From Propionibacterium sp. oral taxon 192 str. F0372 (GTDB lineage Bacteria; Actinomycetota; Actinomycetes; Propionibacteriales; Propionibacteriaceae): DNA of 64,000 bases. Each line of letters begins with the position of its first letter. Position 1 is the stretch's first letter. The stretch is from NCBI RefSeq assembly GCF_000413315.1, contig NZ_KE340298.1, forward strand, positions 62,001 to 126,000, in the 5' to 3' direction. Both the position numbers and the translations under genes were made by a program. Positions 47,946-57,412 of the stretch are shown piece after piece. The notes beneath the pieces were generated by a model. The model was not told the origin of the DNA. It was given only the letters and a program-made list of their open reading frames with translations, and searched no databases.

Positions 47946-49544
47946 TCAGGCCAGGGTGACCAATTCGGCGTAATCATCACTCCACAGGTCTTCCACACCG
48001 TCGGGCAGCACGATGACCCGGTCGGGTTGGAGCGCCTGGACCGCTCCTTCATCATGTGTCACCAACACCATCGCCCCTTGATAAGAGCGAATTGCGGACA
48101 GCACCTGTTCCCGGGAGATGGGGTCAAGGTTGTTGGTCGGTTCGTCGAGCAACAAGACATTGGCCGCTGAAACAACCAATGTGGCCAGGGCCAGCCGAGT
48201 CTTCTCTCCACCAGACAGCACCCCTGCAGGCTTGTGGTCGTCGTCGCCGGTGAACAGAAAACCACCAAGCACCGCCCGGGCTTGGGTCTCGTTGAGCCCG
48301 GGTGCTGCATCGGCCATATTCTCCAGCACGGTGCGCGATGGGTCAAGCAGGTCGTGCTCCTGGGCGAAGTAACCAAGTTTGAGTCCGTGTCCGGCCACAA
48401 CTTCCCCAGTGTCCGGGGGCTCCACACCTGCCAGGATACGCAGCAAGGTCGTCTTCCCGGCACCATTGAGGCCGAGAATTACGACCCGCGAACCCTTATC
48501 GACAGCGAGATCGACGGCAGTGAACACTTCGAGTGAACCGTAAGTCTTGGACAACCTGGTGCCGGTCAACGGGGTTCGCCCACACGGTGCCGGAGTCGGG
48601 AATTTGATGTTGGCCACCTTGTCATGAACGCGTTCGGGCTCCACGTCGGCGAGCAGTTTCTCGGCACGGCGGGTCATATTCTGGGCTGCTGCGGCCTTGG
48701 TGGCCTTGGCCCCGAATTTTTCGGCCTGGGCGATCAGTTGGGCTGCCTTGCGTTCTGCATTCATCCGCTCGCGTTTGCGTCGCTTTTCATCGGCCTCGCG
48801 CTGCACCAAGTACTGCTTCCAGCCCATTGAGTAGAGGTCCATCGATGCCCGGTTGGCATCAAGGTGGAAGACCTTGGTGACTGTCTCGGAGAGCAGTTCG
48901 GTGTTGTGGGAGATCATGATGACCCCGCCGGGATAGGTCTTCAAGAAGTCGCGAAGCCACACCACCGAGTCAGCATCAAGGTGATTGGTTGGTTCGTCGA
49001 GCAGCAGAGTGTCGGCATTCGAGAACAGGATGCGGGCCACCTCGACGCGTCGGCGTTGCCCGCCCGAAAGTTCGCGCATCGGTTGACCGAGCACTCGGTC
49101 GGGCAGATTCAGGTTGGCGGCAATCCGTGCCGCTTCAGCCCTAGCACCGTATCCCCCGGCCGCGGTCAGTTGAGCCTCAGCCTTCGCATAGTCGGCCATG
49201 GCTTTCTCCAGGGCATCACCGCGGGCGATGGACATGGCGGTCTCCGCGAGGGCCAGTCGTTCTAGGATGCGTGGAAGGTTGCGCACCGACAGGATGCGCT
49301 CCATAGAGATCTGCTCAGGATCGTTCTCCCCCGGGTCCTGCGGCAGGTAGCCGATCTTGCCCGAGCGCGATACCTTCCCTGCTGCGGGGATCAGCTGCCC
49401 GGCCAGGATGCGCATAGTGGTGGTCTTCCCGGCACCGTTGCGGCCGACCAAGCCAATCTTGTCGCCGGGGTTGACGCGGAATGTCGTGGGTTCGAGCAGC
49501 AGCCGCGCCCCGGCGCGAACCTCGAGATCTGTGGCCTGCAACAT
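47946..49544 (-). CDS. ABC-F family ATPase
   Basis: About 532 residues. Two ABC domains without membrane segments, with first Walker A GRNGAGKT at 34-41, signatures LSGGQRRR and LSGGEKTR, two LLLDEPTN Walker B motifs, and between them a charged helical linker (EADEKRRKRERMNAERKA). ABC-F proteins act on the ribosome, as EttA-like translation factors or antibiotic-protection proteins. The linker length and housekeeping context favour a translation factor. ATG 49544 begins the conserved core; a GTG eight codons earlier is possible. Confidence 0.9.
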   Translation of the reverse strand: MLQATDLEVRAGARLLLEPTTFRVNPGDKIGLVGRNGAGKTTTMRILAGQLIPAAGKVSRSGKIGYLPQDPGENDPEQISMERILSVRNLPRILERLALAETAMSIARGDALEKAMADYAKAEAQLTAAGGYGARAEAARIAANLNLPDRVLGQPMRELSGGQRRRVEVARILFSNADTLLLDEPTNHLDADSVVWLRDFLKTYPGGVIMISHNTELLSETVTKVFHLDANRASMDLYSMGWKQYLVQREADEKRRKRERMNAERKAAQLIAQAEKFGAKATKAAAAQNMTRRAEKLLADVEPERVHDKVANIKFPTPAPCGRTPLTGTRLSKTYGSLEVFTAVDLAVDKGSRVVILGLNGAGKTTLLRILAGVEPPDTGEVVAGHGLKLGYFAQEHDLLDPSRTVLENMADAAPGLNETQARAVLGGFLFTGDDDHKPAGVLSGGEKTRLALATLVVSAANVLLLDEPTNNLDPISREQVLSAIRSYQGAMVLVTHDEGAVQALQPDRVIVLPDGVEDLWSDDYAELVTLA

Positions 49545-49654
49545 GTCTGTATCATTGTCGCGGGCCACAACCGATCACCACAAAACTGTGAGGCAACCGC
49601 TGCTGTCGATGCTTTGGCTCAGCCACGCCATGGTGTCAGCAAAGTGAACAACTC

Positions 49655-49927
49655 TCAGCCCAAGGTGGATAAGCACAGGCTGGCCACAATGAAGACCACG
49701 ACCATCGTCGCCGCGATGAGTCCGGTATGGGTATCAAGTACCACGCGCGACGATGACCCGACCGTGGTCCAGTGCGCACCCAGTGCCCACCAACCGATCG
49801 TCCATGCCAGGAAAGCTAGTGCTGCAACCCAGAACTGCCACGCACGGGTGGCGAAAGCATTGAGCACCGAAGTGCAGGTAAGCACCCCGCAGAGCACCGA
49901 CACAACCTTCGTAAGCAGGACAACCAT
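49655..49927 (-). CDS. Small hypothetical membrane protein
   Basis: About 90 residues, unrecognised. Three hydrophobic segments (VVLLTKVVSVLCGVLTCTSVL, FWVAALAFLAWTIGWWAL, GLIAATMVVVFIVASLCLS) predict a three-helix membrane protein. ATG 49927 follows GGTGGGG. It is divergent from the WXG100-like gene by 54 bases. Existence is supported by the hydrophobic pattern and position only. Confidence 0.5.
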   Translation of the reverse strand: MVVLLTKVVSVLCGVLTCTSVLNAFATRAWQFWVAALAFLAWTIGWWALGAHWTTVGSSSRVVLDTHTGLIAATMVVVFIVASLCLSTLG

Positions 49928-49981
49928 GACCCCACCGTACGCTACGTTCCTAGGCAACACATTTCACGGAATGACAGGTAC

Positions 49982-51067
49982 ATGAGCGACTTCTTACTCC
50001 AACCGACGAACATCCTAGATTCAGCCTCTACACGCATGGATGAACTCCGCGTCAGCGCCGGCAAGGCAGATGCTTACGTCGAGGCTGGGCCAGGCTCCTT
50101 GGGGCAATGGGATGGGAGGATGTTCGCCGTCGCCTTGCGCGACCACGATAGTGCGGTATCAACCGCACGTAGAAACATCCAACGTGGTGAGAAGCTGCTC
50201 AATGCGGTCGCGAAGAACTTGGCAGATGCTCAGGACCGTTACGACACGACTGAACAGGACAACACTGTGACGGTCAATGACATCTTCTCCCAGCTGGGCT
50301 CCTCAACCAGTAGTGGTGCATCGCTTGCGCAGGCGGGCAGCGGCAGCGAGTTCGGTTCCGCCCTGCCCGGCGACAGCATCCCGCCCGCCGAGGAGTTCTC
50401 TGGGATACCAGAGTGGGCGCAAATGGTCGTAGAGCTCGGTGGCTCCTTGGTCTCCCCGAGCTACTGGATGGGGAAGGTGCTCGAGTGGACCATCGGAGTC
50501 AATCCCATTGATTGGTTCGTCGAGCAGTTCACCGGGGATTGGAAGGGGGTGACCAAGGCCGGAGACGCTTTTTCGAAGGTATCGGAGTACTGGACCGCGA
50601 TGGGTTCGGCAATCACCAATGACTGCGGCGTGCTGTTCCGCGGATGGCAAGGAGATGCGTCGGATTCGGCACAGTCCTACTTCCGCGAACTCATCGAAGC
50701 ACACAACCAGCAGGCATCACCCTTGTCTAAGCTCGGGGCAGAGTACGAGAGCTGCGGGAAAGGCATGTATTTTGCAGCCAAGGGCATCGGAGCTCTGTTG
50801 GGGACCCTTCTCGACATGGTGGCTGGTGCAGCGATCCTAGCTTCAGCTATCGCAGTAGCGACAGCCTCGGGAATCGGCGCGCCCGCTGCTGCAGCTATGT
50901 CCACCGCCCTGCTCGCCTGGCTGGATGCAATACTTGGTGTATGGGCAACGGTTCTTACGATCCAAGGTGTCACCGTGGGTGCCGCCTATACATTTGTCGG
51001 GCTCGTTGGCGGTTACCTCGGAACGATCCACCCCGTTGAGCAAGTGGAGATGCCCAGTGAAGGATGA
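49982..51067 (+). CDS. WXG100-like protein, candidate type VII secretion substrate
   Basis: A 361-residue protein, not recognised as a named family. Residues 1-95 look like a WXG100 hairpin: helix, W43-D-G45 turn, helix, ending in Y87-x-x-x-E91, the YxxxD/E export signal. A second helical region around 195-265 contains W222-Q-G224. The C-terminal ~85 residues hold two or three hydrophobic segments rich in Ala/Gly (LLDMVAGAAILASAIAVATA..., VTVGAAYTFVGLVGGYLG). ATG 49982 follows an AGGTAC site. The next gene overlaps its end. No ESX secretion genes are in the window. Confidence 0.7.
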   Translation: MSDFLLQPTNILDSASTRMDELRVSAGKADAYVEAGPGSLGQWDGRMFAVALRDHDSAVSTARRNIQRGEKLLNAVAKNLADAQDRYDTTEQDNTVTVNDIFSQLGSSTSSGASLAQAGSGSEFGSALPGDSIPPAEEFSGIPEWAQMVVELGGSLVSPSYWMGKVLEWTIGVNPIDWFVEQFTGDWKGVTKAGDAFSKVSEYWTAMGSAITNDCGVLFRGWQGDASDSAQSYFRELIEAHNQQASPLSKLGAEYESCGKGMYFAAKGIGALLGTLLDMVAGAAILASAIAVATASGIGAPAAAAMSTALLAWLDAILGVWATVLTIQGVTVGAAYTFVGLVGGYLGTIHPVEQVEMPSEG

Positions 51068-51491
51068 TGAAAGCACTCGACCCGCCAAAGAGACGTGGGA
51101 GATGCAGAACCGGAACGCGCCAGGGGCTTTGGATGACGATCACCCGTTTGCGGCTCTGGTCGGTCATGACCCAACCTTGATGAAGGCAATGAATGATGCG
51201 CTACGAGTCCTCCAGGCCAACACCACCGACCAGCGGCTCAAAGATTCCATCGGAGAAGCCGCCTCCGGACGGTTCTCCTTCACCGAGCTGTTAGCTGATT
51301 CCAACTTCTCCGAAACTTACACCATCCCAGCAGATTCCTGTCGTGAAGCAATTGCAGAGCGTCGTGACAATATGTCTGAAGAAGAACAAGAATTGATGGC
51401 TGACGCCGTTCGCAACCACGTTGATCGTTTAGCTCGCGAGCATGAACTGGAACACGAGGTGCGTAAGGCGTTCGGGAATTTAGCGGACTGA
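51057..51491 (+). CDS. Hypothetical partner of the WXG100-like protein
   Basis: A 144-residue soluble, acidic, helical protein, unrecognised. There is no signal peptide, membrane segment or cysteine pair; the C-terminal half is a charged predicted helix (SEEEQELMADAVRNHVDRLA). The start is GTG 51057, with GGAG seven bases upstream, inside the end of the preceding gene (11-base overlap), so the two are translationally coupled. A chaperone, immunity or accessory role for the WXG100-like protein is a guess from context. Confidence 0.65.
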   Translation: MKDDESTRPAKETWEMQNRNAPGALDDDHPFAALVGHDPTLMKAMNDALRVLQANTTDQRLKDSIGEAASGRFSFTELLADSNFSETYTIPADSCREAIAERRDNMSEEEQELMADAVRNHVDRLAREHELEHEVRKAFGNLAD

Positions 51492-51566
51492 ACTGCGTCA
51501 GTCGAATTGTGCGATGCAGGTCAGCCCGTCTAAGTGAACTACCCGCTCAAGCTTCTTACTGCCGAC

Positions 51567-51953
51567 TCAGATCATGAAACCCAGCGCTTGAAGTTGTTCG
51601 CGTCCATCATCGGTGATCATCTCGACCGACCACGGCGGCAGCCACACCCAGTTGACCGTCACCGAGGTGGCGAGTTGTCCCAGTACCGCTTGAGTTTCGT
51701 ACTCGATCTGGTCGGTCAGCGGGCAAGCGGGCGAGGTTAGGGTCATGTCGAGGGTGACATTGGTCTCCTCGTCGATGTGGACGTCATAGACCAAACCCAG
51801 GTCCACGATATTGACCATCAACTCGGGGTCGTATACCTCCTTCAGCGCCTCCAGCAGGACGGCTTTTTTCTCCTCTGCTGAGGCTTCGGCCCAGGTGCCG
51901 ACAGAATTCACCTCGGGAAGCTGGTCACGGACTAGATCAGAAGGGTTTGTCAT
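51567..51953 (-). CDS. sufT: SufT / DUF59 metal-sulfur cluster assembly factor
   Basis: About 128 residues. A MIP18/DUF59 fold with VYDPELMVNIVDLGLVYDV and LTSPACPLTDQIE, whose Cys is the conserved functional residue. It assists Fe-S maturation under high demand. Two starts are possible: ATG 51968 overlaps the sufU stop (ATGA), while ATG 51953 has GAGGAG four bases upstream; the latter is listed. Last gene of the SUF operon. Confidence 0.9.
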   Translation of the reverse strand: MTNPSDLVRDQLPEVNSVGTWAEASAEEKKAVLLEALKEVYDPELMVNIVDLGLVYDVHIDEETNVTLDMTLTSPACPLTDQIEYETQAVLGQLATSVTVNWVWLPPWSVEMITDDGREQLQALGFMI

Positions 51954-51964
51954 CTCACTCCTCG

Positions 51965-52420
51965 TCATTGGGCGGTCGGGGAAAGCTCAGCACCGGCGCG
52001 CGCTAAGGCGTCGCGCAACGCGGACCAGCCGAGCATGGCACATTTCACACGCGCCGGGAATTGGGCGACCCCGACGAAAGCAATGCCGTCCTCCAGTCGG
52101 TCTTCATCGCCGGGGACCTTTCCTTGGCCCTCCATCATGGTGCGGAACTCCTCGAACAGCGCCATCGAGTCGGTGATGTCGCGACCGATCAGCAGGTCGG
52201 CCATCACTGAGACAGATGCTTGGGAGATTGAGCATCCTTCGGCCTCGTAGGAGATGTCGGTGATGGTGTCACCATCAATGGCAGCACGCAGGGTGATCTC
52301 ATCGCCGCAGGAGGGATTCACGTGGTGTACTTCGGCTCCGTATGGCTCGCGCAGACCAGCGTGGTGCTTCTCATGGTAGTGATCCAAGATGATGTCCTGA
52401 TACATCGCTTCGATGCTCAT
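51965..52420 (-). CDS. sufU: SufU Fe-S assembly / sulfur-transfer protein
   Basis: A zinc-dependent sulfurtransferase that accepts persulfide sulfur from SufS. It has 151 residues. Ligands Cys38, Asp40, Cys63 and Cys127 are all present. The insertion between the second and third cysteines typical of SufU (not IscU) is visible. ATG 52420 overlaps the sufS stop (TGATG) with GAGGAG six bases upstream. Confidence 0.95.
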   Translation of the reverse strand: MSIEAMYQDIILDHYHEKHHAGLREPYGAEVHHVNPSCGDEITLRAAIDGDTITDISYEAEGCSISQASVSVMADLLIGRDITDSMALFEEFRTMMEGQGKVPGDEDRLEDGIAFVGVAQFPARVKCAMLGWSALRDALARAGAELSPTAQ

Positions 52421-53670
52421 CACAGGCTCCTCAAACGGGTTCTTCCGGTGAAGAAATCATGAGCCCAGTCGAGAGTCTCGATCAAGGCATCGACGTCTTC
52501 TTTGGTGGTGTACAGGTAACCGGAGGCACGCGAACTGGACTGGATGCCCAGCCGACGATGCAGCGGAGCCGCGCAGTGATGCCCACCGCGCACCGCGACA
52601 CCACGGGAGTCAAGCAGTTGCATCAGGTCATGGGGGTGCACCCCGTCAACGGTGAACGACACTGCCCCTCCTCGATCAGCCATCTCGGTGGGCCCCATGA
52701 CGTGGATGAAGTCGAGGGACGCCATACCTTGAAGTATCCGGGCGGTGATCTCCTGCTCGTGGGCATGGACATCGGCCATACCGAGCCCGGCCAGGTAATC
52801 AACAGCTGCCCCAAGGCCAACAGCCTGGGCGATCGGTGGAGTACCTGCCTCGAAGCGGTGCGGTGGTGGCGCGTAAGTGGACCCTTCCATCCGCACGATC
52901 TCAATCATCTCTCCGCCGCCGAGGAAGGGCGGTAGCTCGGCGAGCAGGGCGCCCCGGCCCCACAGCACCCCGATTCCAGTGGGGCCACACATCTTGTGTC
53001 CGGTGAACACAAGAATATCGGCTCCCGATGCGCGGGCATCGCATGGCGCCTGCGGTACCCACTGGGAACCGTCGACCACCATCACTGCGCCAACAGCATG
53101 GGCTTGATCGGCAATCGACTGGATCGGATTGACGGTACCCAGCACATTGGAGGCCCAGGTTAACGAGACGATCTTTGTCCGCTCGCCGATCAGCCCCTCG
53201 GCATGGGCCTTGGCCAAGTCGAGACGTCCGTCCTCAGTGATGTCGAACCATCGCAGTCTTGCCCCAGTGCGCTGGCAGGCCAGCTGCCAGGGAACAAGAT
53301 TCGAATGATGTTCCATCACCGACACCACGACCTCATCCCCGGGAGCAAGGCGTGCACCTAAGGTGTTGGCAGCCAGGTTGAGTGCCTCAGAAGCGTTCTT
53401 GGTGAACACGATCTCCTCGGCACCCGCGGCATTAATGAAGCCCGCGACCTTCCCTCGGGCTTCTTCGAAGGCCTCAGTGGCCTCGGCTCCCAAGGTATGC
53501 ATGGCCCTGGCAACATTCGCATTGTGGTGAAGGTAGTGCTCCTCGACGGCGCCGACCACGCAACGGGGCTTCTGCGAGGTATTCGCCGAGTCGAGGTACA
53601 CCAACCGGTGTCCACTGACTTCCCGGTCAAGGACCGGGAAGTCGGCACGCACCATGTTGACGTCATACAT
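52420..53670 (-). CDS. sufS: Cysteine desulfurase SufS
   Basis: A PLP-dependent class V enzyme that takes sulfur from cysteine. It has 416 residues. PLP-binding Lys lies in FTGHKMCGPTGIG, EHHSN is the cofactor His region, and the catalytic Cys is in the C-terminal VRGGHHCAAPLHRRL. The group II (SufS) loop is short before the Cys, as expected. It overlaps sufC by one base and sufU likewise, indicating tight coupling. Confidence 0.96.
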   Translation of the reverse strand: MYDVNMVRADFPVLDREVSGHRLVYLDSANTSQKPRCVVGAVEEHYLHHNANVARAMHTLGAEATEAFEEARGKVAGFINAAGAEEIVFTKNASEALNLAANTLGARLAPGDEVVVSVMEHHSNLVPWQLACQRTGARLRWFDITEDGRLDLAKAHAEGLIGERTKIVSLTWASNVLGTVNPIQSIADQAHAVGAVMVVDGSQWVPQAPCDARASGADILVFTGHKMCGPTGIGVLWGRGALLAELPPFLGGGEMIEIVRMEGSTYAPPPHRFEAGTPPIAQAVGLGAAVDYLAGLGMADVHAHEQEITARILQGMASLDFIHVMGPTEMADRGGAVSFTVDGVHPHDLMQLLDSRGVAVRGGHHCAAPLHRRLGIQSSSRASGYLYTTKEDVDALIETLDWAHDFFTGRTRLRSL

Positions 53671-54431
53671 CAGGAACGCGCTGCCTTCAGGTACTTGTCG
53701 TAGCCATCGATCTCGAGTTCCTCGGAAAGTTCCTTGCCCCCGGAAGCAACCACATGTCCATCGACGAAGACGTGAACGTGGGTCGGCTCGGTGTAGCGCA
53801 GGATACGGGTGTAATGGGTGATCAGCAGCACACCGCGATCGCCTTGAGCCGCGTAGCGATTGATGCCCTCGGCAACCATCCGCACCGCGTCGATGTCGAG
53901 ACCAGAATCGATCTCATCGAGGATCGCAACCTTCGGGTTCAGCACATCAAGCTGGACGATTTCACCACGCTTCTTCTCACCACCAGAAAAGCCCTCGTTG
54001 ACCGAACGACCGGAGAAGCTGGGGTCGAGTTCCATCGTTTCCAAGGCCGAGGCGATCACCTTGGGCCAGGTGCGCACCTTGGGCGCCTCACCGTCCAGCG
54101 CGGTCTTGGCGGTGCGCAAGAAATTTGAGGTGGACACACCCGGCACCTCAACTGGATACTGCATAGCCAGGAATAGACCAGCTTTCGCTCGCTCGTCGAC
54201 GCTCAACTCAGTGAGCTCCACGCCGTCGATCATCACTGAACCGGAGGTGATCATGTACTTGGGGTGCCCAGCAACGGCATAGGCCAGTGTCGACTTGCCC
54301 GACCCATTGGGGCCCATGATGGCATGGATCTCACCGGTCCTTATGGTGAGGTTGACACCCTTGAGAATCTCTTTGGGGCCGTGTTCGGTTTCGACATCGA
54401 CGTGTAGGCCGGTGATGACGAGTTCTGCCAT
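53670..54431 (-). CDS. sufC: Fe-S assembly ATPase SufC
   Basis: The ATPase of the SufBC2D scaffold. It has 253 residues: Walker A GPNGSGKS, signature FSGGEKKRGE, Walker B VAILDEIDSGLD, and a KVIASALETMEL region, the pattern particular to SufC (the IDSGLD in place of PTSxLD). It lies between the Rieske gene and sufS. Confidence 0.97.
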   Translation of the reverse strand: MAELVITGLHVDVETEHGPKEILKGVNLTIRTGEIHAIMGPNGSGKSTLAYAVAGHPKYMITSGSVMIDGVELTELSVDERAKAGLFLAMQYPVEVPGVSTSNFLRTAKTALDGEAPKVRTWPKVIASALETMELDPSFSGRSVNEGFSGGEKKRGEIVQLDVLNPKVAILDEIDSGLDIDAVRMVAEGINRYAAQGDRGVLLITHYTRILRYTEPTHVHVFVDGHVVASGGKELSEELEIDGYDKYLKAARS

Positions 54432-54437
54432 GGTGGT

Positions 54438-54782
54438 TCAGTTCTCCTGGTTGTTGATCGGGTTGTCGATGTCGACGAGGATTCGCTCGCCGTCGATGAC
54501 TGTGGGATAAACGGGAACCGGCTCGGTGGCCGGGAGATTCAAGGCCTGACCGGTGCGTAGGTCGAAGCGGGATCCGTGCAGGTGACACTCGATGCGGCAC
54601 TGTTCTACCTCGACGTCCCCCTCGGACAACCGCACCTTGCCGTGTGAGCACTCGTCGGTAATGGCGAAGACCTCCTCGCCGATGCGCACCAAAGCCACCT
54701 CAATTTCAGATCCGGGTATCTCGATACCCAACGCCTCGCCCTCGACCAGTTCGTCCAAGGTTGCGACCTCGACGGCTGTCAT
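54438..54782 (-). CDS. Rieske-type [2Fe-2S] ferredoxin
   Basis: A 114-residue non-haem Rieske protein. The cluster ligands are Cys45/His47 (CSHG) and Cys66/His69 (CHLHG), with no signal or membrane segment, so it is cytosolic. Such a gene inserted between sufD and sufC is typical of actinobacterial SUF operons and may provide electrons. The ATG overlaps the sufD stop (TGATG). Confidence 0.94.
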   Translation of the reverse strand: MTAVEVATLDELVEGEALGIEIPGSEIEVALVRIGEEVFAITDECSHGKVRLSEGDVEVEQCRIECHLHGSRFDLRTGQALNLPATEPVPVYPTVIDGERILVDIDNPINNQEN

Positions 54783-55939
54783 CAGGACTCCTCACTCAGC
54801 AGTGATTCGCGGGCCACGCCCTCAATGGATTCGAGCTGGTGGTTCAAGGCCTCGACGAGCCGGGCCTCAATCTCGGGGACTTGGATGCGTCCGATGATGT
54901 CGAGGAAGAATCCCTCGACGATCAACCGACGCGCCTGCTCCTCGGGCACCCCACGGGAACGCAGATAGAACAGCTGCTCGTCATCGAAACGCCCGGTTGA
55001 CGAGGAGTGCCCTGCGCCGCGAATCTCCCCGGTCTCGATCTCCAGATTCGGCACCGAATCGGCTTGACAACCCTCGGTGAGTACCAAGTTCCGGTTGGTC
55101 TCATAGGTCTCGATGTCAAGGGCGGTCTTGCGGATCAGCACATCACCAATCCACACCGAGTGTGCTCCTTTGCCCTGCAGCGCACCCCGGTAGTCAACAT
55201 GGGAGACAGTGTGCGGATCAACATGGTCGACGAACAGCCGGTGTTCGACGTGTTGGCCGGCACGCACGAAGTACATGCCCAGTTGGTTCAACTCGCCACC
55301 TGGCCCGTCATACTCGGCGCGCTCCACCAGACGTACATCGCCCTGGCCGACGGTGGCCTGGATGGTGCGCACTTGGGCATCCTTGCCGACCTTCACCGAA
55401 ACCTGACCGCCATGCACGGACCCGGCATCCCAGTCCTGGACGCTGACCAGGTCGACTCGGCTGGCCTGGGCGGCAGCAAGTTCCACCTTTGTGGCGATCC
55501 GGCCCGAACCAGTGTGCCGCAGGATGATCTTGGCCACGGCCTGTTCCCCCACCGACACCAGCAAATGCCCGCGAGCCAGCGAACCGTCGCCGGTCATCTC
55601 AATGGTGATCGGCTCAATGAGCTCGGCTTTCCGGGGAACCTCAACAACCGTCACCGCCTCGGGCTCGAGTGCGGCCCACGCGGCAACTCGGTCCACCGGC
55701 GGGTCGAAGGCCAACTCGACGGCCTCGGCGGGATTCACCTGCCGCACCACCACCTCGGTGGGTGCGGTGACCCTCACAGGCAACGTAACCGCCCCGCCAG
55801 TGGTAATCAGGTCACGGAACCTCTTGACGGGACTGAACCGCCAAACCTCTTCGCGGCCGGTGGGCTCAGCGTGGTCGGCCAATTCCCAGGACGGCACCGG
55901 GTGCAAATGGGAGTTAAACTTCTGATCGTTGGTGCTCAA
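54782..55939 (-). CDS. sufD: Fe-S assembly protein SufD
   Basis: The scaffold partner of SufB in SufBC2D. It has 385 residues. A beta-helix body is followed by the conserved C-terminal block: TEGCQADSVPNLEIETGEI, HSSSTGRFDDEQLFYLRSRGV, and ARRLIVEGFF. The start is TTG 55939 behind GGAGAT. It is 42 bases downstream of sufB. Confidence 0.95.
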   Translation of the reverse strand: MSTNDQKFNSHLHPVPSWELADHAEPTGREEVWRFSPVKRFRDLITTGGAVTLPVRVTAPTEVVVRQVNPAEAVELAFDPPVDRVAAWAALEPEAVTVVEVPRKAELIEPITIEMTGDGSLARGHLLVSVGEQAVAKIILRHTGSGRIATKVELAAAQASRVDLVSVQDWDAGSVHGGQVSVKVGKDAQVRTIQATVGQGDVRLVERAEYDGPGGELNQLGMYFVRAGQHVEHRLFVDHVDPHTVSHVDYRGALQGKGAHSVWIGDVLIRKTALDIETYETNRNLVLTEGCQADSVPNLEIETGEIRGAGHSSSTGRFDDEQLFYLRSRGVPEEQARRLIVEGFFLDIIGRIQVPEIEARLVEALNHQLESIEGVARESLLSEES

Positions 55940-55981
55940 CGTATCTCCTGAATTCTCGTTGGTGACAGGGGACGGTCGGGA

Positions 55982-57412
55982 TCAGCCGACCGCGCCCTCC
56001 ATCTGCAGTTCGATCAGTCGGTTGAGCTCCAAGGCATATTCCATTGGCAGCTCACGGGCGATTGGTTCAACGAATCCACGCACCACCATGGCAGCGGCCT
56101 CGTCCTCGGACAAGCCACGCTGCATGAGATAGAACAGCTGGTCCTCAGAGATCTTCGATACGGTGGCCTCATGGGCCATCGACACGTCCTCCTCCCTGAC
56201 ATCGACATAGGGGTATGTGTCGGTGCGGGAGATGTTGTCGACGAGCAGGGCGTCACACTTTACCGAGGAAGCCGAGTGGAAAGCTCCCGGCTGAACCTCG
56301 ACCAAGCCACGGTAGGCTGAACGCCCACCCGAGCGCGACACCGACTTCGACACGATGGTTGAGGAAGTATGGGGAGCACAGTGCACCATCTTCGAGCCGG
56401 TGTCCTGGTGTTGTCCCTCACCAGCAAAGGCTACCGATAAGGTCTCCCCCTTGGCTCGCTCACCCATGAGCCATACCCCTGGGTATTTCATGGTGGCCTT
56501 GGCGCCGATGTTGCCGTCAACCCATTCCATGGTCCCCCCGGCCTCGACGATCGCCCGTTTGGTGACCAAGTTATACACATTGGTCGACCAGTTCTGGATA
56601 GTCGAGTAACGCACCCGGGCGTTCTTCTTCACCACGATCTCGACAACCGCAGCGTGCAGCGAATCTGATTTGTAAATCGGGGCAGTGCAGCCCTCGACGT
56701 AGTGGACGTAGGAACCCTCGTCGGCGATGATCAGCGTCCGCTCGAACTGGCCCATGTTCTCGGTATTGATCCGGAAGTAGGCTTGCAGCGGGATCGAAAC
56801 CTGGGCGCCCTTGGGTACGTAGATGAACGACCCACCCGACCATACCGCCGAGTTCAGTGCGGCGAATTTGTTGTCCCCGGATGGGACGACGGTGCCGTAG
56901 TACTCGCGGAACAGCTCAGGGTACTGCTTTAACGCGGTGTCGGTGTCCAAGAAGATAACCCCTTGACGCTCCAACTCCTCGTTGATCTTGTGATAGACCA
57001 CCTCAGACTCGTACTGGGCGGCAACCCCGGAAATCAGGCGGGCTTTCTCGGCCTCTGGGATGCCGAGCCGGTCGTAGGTGTCGCGGATCTCTTGCGGCAC
57101 GTCGTCCCAATCGGCTGCGGGCTTGTCGGTGGGACGCACGTAGTACTTGATCTGATCGAAATCGATGTCAGACAGATCGGCACCCCACGTGGGCATCGGT
57201 TTGCGTTCGAAGAGTCCGAGGGCCTTGAGCCGGTGCTCCAGCATCCACTCGGGTTCATTCTTGATAGCGGAGATGTCGCGCACGACATCCTCGTCAAGGC
57301 CACGGCGGGCCGAGGCGCCTGCCACGTCCTCGTCATGCCACCCGTAGCGGTACTGAGACAAAGCTTCGATTTGCTCTTCCTGGGTGGGTTGGTTCTCGAC
57401 CATCGAGGTCAT
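55982..57412 (-). CDS. sufB: Fe-S assembly scaffold SufB
   Basis: Nucleates [4Fe-4S] clusters. It has 476 residues: [41 protein letters not shown], the conserved RDxxSxxR-like [19 protein letters not shown], and [13 protein letters not shown]. No intein is present, unlike some mycobacterial SufB genes. Start 57412 is chosen because ATG overlaps the sufR stop (ATGA) and has AGGTGA upstream; a 53-residue extension lies inside sufR. Confidence 0.97.
   Translation of the reverse strand: MTSMVENQPTQEEQIEALSQYRYGWHDEDVAGASARRGLDEDVVRDISAIKNEPEWMLEHRLKALGLFERKPMPTWGADLSDIDFDQIKYYVRPTDKPAADWDDVPQEIRDTYDRLGIPEAEKARLISGVAAQYESEVVYHKINEELERQGVIFLDTDTALKQYPELFREYYGTVVPSGDNKFAALNSAVWSGGSFIYVPKGAQVSIPLQAYFRINTENMGQFERTLIIADEGSYVHYVEGCTAPIYKSDSLHAAVVEIVVKKNARVRYSTIQNWSTNVYNLVTKRAIVEAGGTMEWVDGNIGAKATMKYPGVWLMGERAKGETLSVAFAGEGQHQDTGSKMVHCAPHTSSTIVSKSVSRSGGRSAYRGLVEVQPGAFHSASSVKCDALLVDNISRTDTYPYVDVREEDVSMAHEATVSKISEDQLFYLMQRGLSEDEAAAMVVRGFVEPIARELPMEYALELNRLIELQMEGAVG

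Noticed and set aside
55007-55951. A 314-codon plus-strand frame opposite sufD
   Set aside because: Antisense shadow of sufD, with no recognisable motif or ribosome-binding site.
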